From: Cylicocyclus nassatus
Taxonomy: Eukaryota > Nematoda > Chromadorea > Rhabditida > Strongylidae
DNA length: 64,000 nt
NCBI GenBank assembly: GCA_958299035.1
Contig: CATQJL010000316.1
Location: forward strand, 8,154,347-8,218,346
Reading direction: 5' to 3'
In this document: in pieces, positions 56,430 to 64,000 of the stretch
Numbering within the stretch: position 1 is the stretch's first letter
Layout of the letters: every line of letters starts with the position of its first letter
Translations under genes and position numbers: made by a program
Notes under the pieces: model-generated
Database searches by the model: none
Told to the model about the DNA's origin: nothing
Seen by the model: the letters and a program-made list of their open reading frames with translations, nothing else

Positions 56430-57857
56430 CCCATCTGTCTCAAACTTTGCTGTATGGTGCGCATGTCAGCCTATCATAACTCCTCAAAACGGCTTCCAAT
56501 CCCGTTGACTTCGAACGGAGAAAAATGGAAAAATTCGAAAAAGCCTGTTTTGCAAGCTGGACATAATTATAAAGACACCTGGCCTTTTTGAACATTATCG
56601 CATTCCTTGACTCCCATATATTTTTTTAGAGTTACGTCCCGGAATATGAAGTTTTTGCAGCACCTAGGACCTGTCATGCTACTCAAGGAAAGATGATCCT
56701 TGCATTTTTCGTTTCCAAAGGCATCAGAAGTCAAACTGCTTAAATAAACAACTGGTTTGAAGAGTTTTCAAGCCCTTGTTTATTTCAAATGATAATCATG
56801 GAGTCTACTGATCCTTCTGGATAGATGAGGTGAAGAGCGCTTTCGTAAACTCTGCGTAATCGCTTATTTTGACGGACAGACTCCAACCTCACCATAGGGT
56901 TGTCGCGCTTTTGCACCACAAAACTCTATTTTCAAGTTACAGAAAACGCTGCAATGTAGCCGCAACAATAAACGTACAACAATAAACTTGTGTGCCTAGT
57001 CAGGAAAAAATTTTGGGGTTGCACATTCTGGTTCAGCAGCAGTTGTCATCCGTTGAGAGTTAAGTTGAGCACCCTGCACAATCATATCCAACTCAAATCA
57101 AGAAATCGAATAGGAGACCGCCTGAAACTTCAAAATCTTGCTAATCTCAGCTACCGCGCAAAATGCGACATGAAACAGAGAATAAAATAGTGAGATTTGT
57201 GATTATGTTGAATCTACTGCTCGCATAGAATTTTCGTTGAAAGTATTTCAGATCTAAATGGCAACTGCACACTAGAAAAAATCTAAAAGTTGTTGCAAAA
57301 GATGCATCTCCATGTAGACAATGTAATAAATCGAGTTCATCACTTCACGAACATTGGAAAGTGAGTTTTGTGGTGCAAAAGGGCGACAACCCTATGGTGA
57401 GGTTGGAGTCTGTCTGTCAAAATCAGCGATTACGCAGAGTTTACGAAAGCGCTCTTCACCTCATCTACCCAGAAGGATCAGTAGACTCCATGATTATCAT
57501 TTGAAATAAACAAGGGCTTGAAAACTCTTCAAACCAGTTGTTTATTGAAGCAGTTTGACTTCTGATGCCTTTGGAAACGAAAAATGCAAGGATCATCTTT
57601 CCTTGAGTAGCATGACAGGTCCTAGGTGCTGCAAAAGTTTCATATTCTGGGATGTAACTCTACAAAAAATTTGGGAGTCAAGGAATGCGATAATGTTTAA
57701 AAAGGCCAGATTTCTTTATAATTATGTCCAGCTTGCAAAACAGGCTTTTTCGAATTTTTCCATTTTTCTCCGTTCGAAATCAACGGGATTGGAAGCCGTT
57801 CTGAGGAGCTATGATAGGCTTATATGCGCACCATACAGCAAAGTTTTCAGACAGATT
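56430..57857. mobile_element. Foldback element with about 500-bp arms
   Basis: The left arm, 56430-56935 (from ctgtctcaaactttgctgta to gcaccacaaaactc), and the right arm, 57363-57857, are close reverse complements. A 430-bp unrelated spacer lies between. Open frames in the arms are repeat-derived. The family ends resemble the gctggacataattataaag words also present at 57895-57912. Confidence 0.85.
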
Positions 57858-59289
57858 CACTGACAAGAACGAAAATTACGACAATTTGAGTGTCTCTATA
57901 ATTATGTCCAGCACCGTATTTTTGAGAAGCTTGCAGCACAAAGCGTATTGAATGATTATCTTTTCCTCGAAGGCTCTTCAGTTCCTTTACTGATCGTGAC
58001 CCCTTAGTCCGCGAAAATCAGGGGCGACTGTAGTAATACGGAACATGTTGTTCTACGCTCGCAGGAGACAAATAGAGAGATGGTCTGGGTTTGGATCGCG
58101 GGGCAGATTTTAGCACGGAGAATGTGCTCTGGTACCTTTTAAGTAGGAACAATCACCCTAATTTCACGCGTACAAGGCGCACGTTTTTCAATTTTTCAAA
58201 CGTGCCGCTCAGGCGCCTCGTTGTGTTTCCAAAACTTTGGAGTCTTTTATGCTCTTCAAAATATGCTCTACTTACTTTCATATATTCTGGATTTCACATT
58301 TATGTTTCATCCCTAAGCTCTGTGCCTTCAGATAAGAAAGTAATACCTGAATTTTCTTCCTCCCAATATCATTAAAAATAGTCGGATTCGTCCAGAAAAA
58401 CATGTTTAATGATTAGCTACGATGCGCCTACTAAGATAAGATTTTTTAATATTTTTTTATAGTGTGCGAAATTTCGACTCGAAACTCCATCTGTGCCGTA
58501 AAAGTCTTACACGAAAATCCATCGCAGAACTCTCAATTTGATAGCATCCTGCTGTTTCTCACTTTTCAAAGGTGGAAGAAGTTGAGTGTACAAGAAGACA
58601 TTTGGAAGTGTGTACTCCTGATTATTTTGCGTTTTTCAGAACGTCTCTCAAGTCCGAGTTTTTCTCTTGTAAATTTGACATGAATCCCAAAAAACTACTA
58701 CATTCTTTACTACGTTCCTTTTGGAAACTGGTCCCAGAATTCCCCAATTCCACCCTGTCGAATCCCTATTTACACCACATCCCATATCAATTCCTGCAAC
58801 TCTCTCACAAATAAGAAAATTTTTACAAAAATCTTTTGTTTCTGACGAGATTTGAGAAATCTTTCACTGCTTAAGAATGGTGGTAGTGACCTCAAAATAT
58901 CTTTAGGGTAGCTAGCGCATCTGTCATTTGCACTAGGAGTAGAGCTGTAATTTTTTTTTCACGACACGAAAAAGTTGTTGCGGCGCAATAGATTGGGATA
59001 AAAAAACGTGACACAGAACTACTTACGGTCGTTTATTGACCAAAAATGGTGGTGTAGAAAAAGCGTGGTATTTAATTATTCGTTTCTGTTATTTTCGCAT
59101 GGAATTGGGAATTTTGAATCATAGTTTGGATCCAAATCATTGAGCTAGAGTAGACCGGACCAGCCTCCTTTGAAGAATTTTTGCGATAAGTTCGGGCTAT
59201 AATTATTCTACTAAGCCAAAACAAGAGGTCACTAATATAACAAGAAACTATTGGAAAAATATCAGGCGCTGCACACACTACTTTAGTTT
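57858..59289. other. Non-coding spacer
   Basis: A tataattatgtccagcacc word at 57896 echoes the adjacent element. I see no gene; open frames at 58091-58375 and 58462-58814 have no recognisable motif. Confidence 0.4.
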
Positions 59290-59700
59290 GTGCACGGCTG
59301 GTTATATATTCAGGGTCCAAAATCGCGCTCAAATGGCGCCGCTACGTGGGCGAAGTTATGAGCCGTTAAAGGCCATTATTTTGCTAAGCATGCAAAGCGC
59401 AAGTTTGGCAGTACAGAGCCACGATCGGCTTTGTGCTGAGCCAAAACATGCAGCTAGGTTACTTTATATTCTTAGAGCCTAAAGTTGAACTGAAAGTGCA
59501 AGAACGTGTACAAATTCGCAATATTTATGTACATTTTTTCGCAGTAAAAATGCTCATAACTTCGCCTACAAAAGCTCTAAACAGATGTGGAATACAGATA
59601 ATCAGGGTTTAATGCTGCATCGAATGGCAAGCAGCTTGCTTGGAGTGGCCATTTTGACTTCTGACCATCTCCATGTTAGTGCAAGCTATGATATAGTTCT
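59290..59700. repeat. Copy of the 40.2-kb repeat family without the hAT insert
   Basis: Shares gcgaagttatgagccgtt, agcatgcaaagcgca, gccaaaacatg and gtggaatacag with 40190-41130. At the place where that copy has the 342-bp insert, this one is uninterrupted. Confidence 0.7.
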
Positions 59701-60545
59701 GAATTTTCCGCATTTGCCTTTCCGCATCTATAAGCCTGTGTCTACTTACACTGTCCTCTATGCGAAGAGCAAAATCTTAGGCTTTGTTAAAGTATCCATG
59801 GAACAAGTTGATTTCAGCTAAAAACTCCTCAGTTTTATATAAAGACCAGTGCGTCACCTCTGCTTCGCAGAGGTTCGCACTGGCCCTACTTTCTGTATGC
59901 CTACTCTCATTCCCGCATAATAATGGCATTGAAACTCGCCGAGCCATGCAGGCAATCACGAATGATTTGTAAACAACTACTCATTCCCAGAGCTTTTTTG
60001 TGTGAGATCGGTATTTTCGCGTGGATGAAACTTTTCCGAGAAGAATTAATGCGAATTTGAATTGGTTTTTGGACTTCCTATGATCTGGTAGTCGCCATAA
60101 CGACGATAATCACCGTGGACTACACCACTGTGCAAAAATCTTCTCGAACGATCAGCTAAAATCTTGGCAAATTGAACATTTATGCAACTTATTCTTTTTG
60201 GCGCCATTTTCGTAAACTAATCAACTTTAGTCCAATTTTTTGGGTAAGCGTCCATGGCTTGCACATTAGCTTGTCAAACGTAACCATGACTTCGCAAAAA
60301 ATGTTGATACCGGCCCAATTTTGCTGGTCAGAAGCCAAGTGGATCCGTTTGAGGCGCAATTTTCAACGGACCCACTCAGCGGATCCGCTCATGTTTTTGC
60401 ATAGTGGGCTTTCACGCAGGTAGCGTGCGCTATGCAAAATTTGGGCTTAAAACGTTGGCTGGAACATGCTCTACGAATTTCGTAACGGACAGACAGACAC
60501 ACGCACACACACACAAAAAAACGTAAACACCCTTAGCCCGTTATT
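59701..60545. other. Spacer with a small hairpin and a dinucleotide run
   Basis: A near-perfect 38-bp hairpin lies at 59849-59886 (ccagtgcgtcacctctg facing cagaggttcgcactgg). A (GACA)n/(CA)n run lies at 60488-60518. No gene. Confidence 0.5.
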
Positions 60546-61387
60546 ATAAGTTATGATTGGTTAAAAAAACTTTTTTGCATCGCTTTTGCTGGAAAATTGG
60601 TATTTGGGTACCGACAACCTAGCAACATGCAAATTATGCGCTGTAGTCCAATTCAGTCTTACTGGTAGTCCTATGACGAGAACTAAAAGCAAACAAACGA
60701 AGAGACTTGAAACAAAAATTTCTTCGCCTGGGCGTAACAAGCATGCGATAATTCGTCGTTAAATGGGAAAAGTTAGTTTTCTCGTATTTTTGGGTTGAAA
60801 GTGATCTCAGTTTCTCACAAGCTCTCGAAGCAAAACATTTTTGGCAAAAAAAAACAGTAGGGGTAGGGGAAGGGGGGGATGCACTACTAACTGCATGCAA
60901 GATAGTTGTTTTGGCCAATGCGGCCCTTATACCGTTCAAGATATACGTTCTTTACTGTGATGGTGTCATCAGAGTAATCTACCAATTAATCATTGTCGTG
61001 CCATTTCGTAGATTACAAACTTCATTCTTCACAGTTCAGAGTTCTGCGCTTATCTTTTGTGGCGCATATAAAAACTCAAGAAAAAAATAAAGCCGGATTC
61101 TTTTCGTTGACAAGAAGATTGATGCTATTTACAGTGCGGCTAAAAAACGAAATGGCAAACGAATATTCATGCTTTAGATGTACTACATTGTGCAATCGGC
61201 AGGCCCTTCTTCGATACAAAGTGTGACTCATAATACCTAGCTGACGGACTCATCCTCGAAAATTTCGTACTGGAAGACAGTAGTGTCCAAAAGTGTGTAG
61301 CGTCCAAAAGAGCCACGTACAAACGAGGTTCCTCAAAAGAAAATGCACTGAAAGCAAAGGCATATTTCTGAAGGTGAACGAGCTTAA
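60546..61387. other. Non-coding spacer
   Basis: A minus-strand frame of 101 codons (60634-60939) has no recognisable features. No gene supported. Confidence 0.35.
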
Positions 61388-61560
61388 AGGCAGCGTCAGG
61401 ACAAAAAGTCGATTTTGGGACTTTTTGCTTGCCTGGGTCTATTCGCTATACTAAACCCGAAAATCAACTCTGGAGTGCGCGAAAATGGCGAAAGGCCTCT
61501 AACCAGGGTCAAGCGTGGGCCTGGCAGGCCACACCGGGGGATTGTAGAGGGGTCAGGAAG
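61388..61560. repeat. Half copy of the GGCAGTGT-end MITE family
   Basis: ggcagcgtcaggacaaaaag then tctattcgctatactaaacc and tctggagtgcgcgaaaatgg match the left half of 18396-18750. Confidence 0.7.
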
Positions 61561-61590
61561 AGGGAAAGAGGTTGTTATCGAGGCGATAGT

Positions 61591-61617
61591 GATGTTTATT
61601 TATTTATTTATTTATTT
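61591..61617. repeat. (TTTA)n microsatellite
   Basis: About six TTTA units in a row. Confidence 0.9.
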
Positions 61618-64000
61618 AAATGCATCAAAAAATGCTGGTTTCTTGCTCTCACCAACAACTAGCAGGCTGCAACTCAGACGTCGCTTACATAATCGATCTT
61701 TGCCTATTATTCTGGCAACGTTACCGCTCCTTTCTCATAACCGTAGGCGTGGCGCAGTGAAGAACTCAGACAAGTTTTTCGGAACAATTCTCAATCTTGC
61801 GCTGCTATACCGTAAAGTCGTAAAGCAAGTGACATATCATTCGAAAGTGCTTTTTGTGCTCTTTCAAACAATTCATAAACGCATAAGATCTCTTCTTAAT
61901 TTCAAAAAAAGCGAAAAAACCTGAAAAACTGCTGTTTTTAGCGAAAAGAAACAAAAAATCATGTTTTGCACTATACTTTCCGAAAGCAGATAAAATCTGA
62001 TGCAAGCTGCATATGGATGGATAGAGCGTAAAAAGCTCTATCAGATACTACCTAGAAAACATGCGTTCACTTGCAAGGAATTGAATAGCGCGTATCTTCG
62101 TTCAAGCCTAATGGCCATATCTCCTGACTTTGAAAGTTGAGGCCAAGCCGTCGTGGGTTTGGTGACTGTCCCACCACCCACTCCAGCAGTGGTACTTTGG
62201 GTGGTCTCATATGTTTCTGCGCAGATACTGCTCAAAGTTCATAATTTGTCGATAACTTTGCATTTCAGCAAGTATAAAAATTGTTAATCATGTAAAAGAC
62301 CTTATATAGGTATTATCTGAAAGAGAATAACATATTCTAACATCTATCAAAATTGTAATGTCTAATCACTTCTCTTTATTGAGAAACCTCCAGTTATTTC
62401 GTAAGTGCCCCGTTTTTTACCCAATCCGAATTACCCTTTCGCCTTGACAAACTATACAACCAGAATCCGCAAGTTAAGTCTCAAAACTCTTTTCTACAGA
62501 AGATTGTTGGCAGATACTCTTATGGCCTTCAAATTTCTGCGAGCGAGGTGGGTTTGAAACCCAATAAATACCGGGTTTTCCAACCTATTAGTGAATGCAG
62601 AGCCTCTTTTAATATAGTTGTTTCTAGGGGTTTGGAAGGCACAACATCTCGTTGCAACGCAACAACTTCTTTTACCGAGCAACTTCGATCTTGAATAAAC
62701 TTCCACCACCTTTCTTAGCTTGAATTCAGCGGCTCATTTGAAAACGGCGTTGAAGAAAGTAGATCTATTGCAGTTAATGGGAATTGACGATGCAAAGTAA
62801 TCTTTTTTAGAGTCATTTTGCCACCCTTTTTTGGCATGATTTGCTGCATTCTTTCGACATTATCAACCAGTACTCTACTTTGGTAACTTGGGCGTTCAAC
62901 GGTTTTTTCTTGTACTATACGTTTTTTGTCCTGTCTAGCTTTGTTAATCTTATTGTATTTCCAAAAATTCACTTATCCTTCCTAGGGGCTGTGTGACCAG
63001 CTAGCTTTCGCTCTTAGGCTCGTTGGCCTTTACAAAAGCGGGACTCTGATTTCTGAAAGACAGTAGGAGTAACAGTTAGTTTGATATGCTATCCACCCCC
63101 AGAGTAACAACTCTGGCCACTTCTTACCCAAAGGTAATCCCAGCTGCAATTTTTGGGGCCTTAAGTTTTTCTGTGCTTCCTGTAGCGTAAATGCCAATGA
63201 TTGGTTCATACGTGTTTTTCGTGTGTGGTTGACTAACCATGCAATGTCGATATATTATGTTTGTTACTAACCGCTCCGATCAGGATTAAAGCAAAATGTG
63301 ATAAAAATCAAGCTGCCCCATTTTTTACCGTTTACCGTAATACGAAATACCAGCGCTGATGTTTTGGCCTACCGTGGTACACGTACGTAAGCATAATAGA
63401 AAAATCCTAAAGGAATAAGAGCATCAATTTCGTAATTCGCACGTCGAATGACCCATGTGGGCCAAGTTTCAATGAATTTTGAGGTTTCCAAATATTGAGA
63501 CACTTAAGTGAGGTGGACCTTTTCAAACATGTTAACTTTGTTTCAAAGGTGAGTAACTACTTTTTTTGCACTCATTACAAGGTACTACTATTGTTTGCTT
63601 GTATCAGGAATCCCAATGTAATTAACCTCCAAACTCTGGAATCAAGAGCAAGCCAAAATCTCGGTTGTCCCATTTTTCGCTCTCAATTTCTCAAACTCTA
63701 GAAGACCAGTCAGGCTCAAGTCACTTTTGTGAAAGTTACGAAGATCAGGCTATAGGATATACTTGTTTTTGCCGCCTTCCCTCGCGATTCACGCAGTAGC
63801 GCAGACTTAGCATATTATCGTAATCCAATATTTTCGCAGTGTTTACCATTTGCTTAGCTAAGGAAAAACGACTATATCTTTACCCAGGAGAAACAATTTT
63901 GAACGAAATTCTTGCTATTTGAAGAAGAAAGTTTAGCAGTAGCAATTATATGAAAATGACAGAGATTTGAATGCTTGGTAAGTCAATGGGGTGTGGTACA
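61618..64000. other. Terminal stretch, no supported gene
   Basis: AT-rich. A minus-strand frame at 62715-62972 (lysine-rich, 85 codons) and one at 62494-62709 are the longest; neither shows a known motif or matching splice sites. A gene continuing beyond the window cannot be excluded. Confidence 0.35.

Noticed and set aside
1..64000. CRISPR arrays, bacterial operons or prophage
   Set aside because: Spliceosomal introns, eukaryotic transposon classes and no spaced short direct repeats exclude a prokaryotic origin.

Overview
The window is eukaryotic and looks like a clade V (strongylid or hookworm-like) nematode. Introns are very short (about 35-55 nt, GT-AG, many with TTTCAG-like acceptors), AT-rich non-coding DNA is full of palindromic DNA-transposon derivatives, and there are RTE-type and Penelope-type retroelement relics. 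I could not run searches, so the species is not claimed. Only one host gene is strongly supported.

Layout. 1-905: decayed RTE-type reverse transcriptase. 1260-5553 (minus): a multi-exon, apparently intact hAT transposase with an unusual long N-terminal region. 5751-5874: a 62-bp direct duplication. 5991-7886: identical 519-bp tandem repeats. 8340-8700: a short repeat family around a decayed Penelope-like RT with its YIDD box. 9448-14171: nested and abutting palindromic elements, including a palindrome inserted at the exact centre of another palindrome and an 800-bp-arm foldback.

15319-42895 (minus): the main gene. I could follow one reading frame from an ATG at 42895 to a TAA at 15319 through 59 exons, with every junction phase-compatible (6042 coding nt, about 2013 residues). 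It encodes a short N-terminal tail, one membrane anchor, a divergent first module, then nine von Willebrand factor A-like modules. Each module is a six-exon cassette: a Thr/Pro-rich linker exon followed by five exons of the fold. Two module types (A and B) run A-B-A-B-A-A-B-A-B. The MIDAS DxSxS motif is replaced by D-[ML]-[YF]-[NG] in all nine modules. Near-identical blocks that include introns show recent duplication or conversion. Its larger introns hold tRNA-derived SINEs, MITEs, a hAT MITE with a perfect 8-bp target duplication, and a possible Helitron-type element.

42896-64000: mostly non-coding, with several inverted-repeat elements (44966-45460, 46351-46812, 48090-50020, 49054-49463, 56304-57857, 59290-59700, 61388-61560) and no convincing conserved gene. 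The modular VWA-like gene appears to be evolving by cassette duplication and exchange in a region saturated with foldback elements; a causal link between the two is inference.
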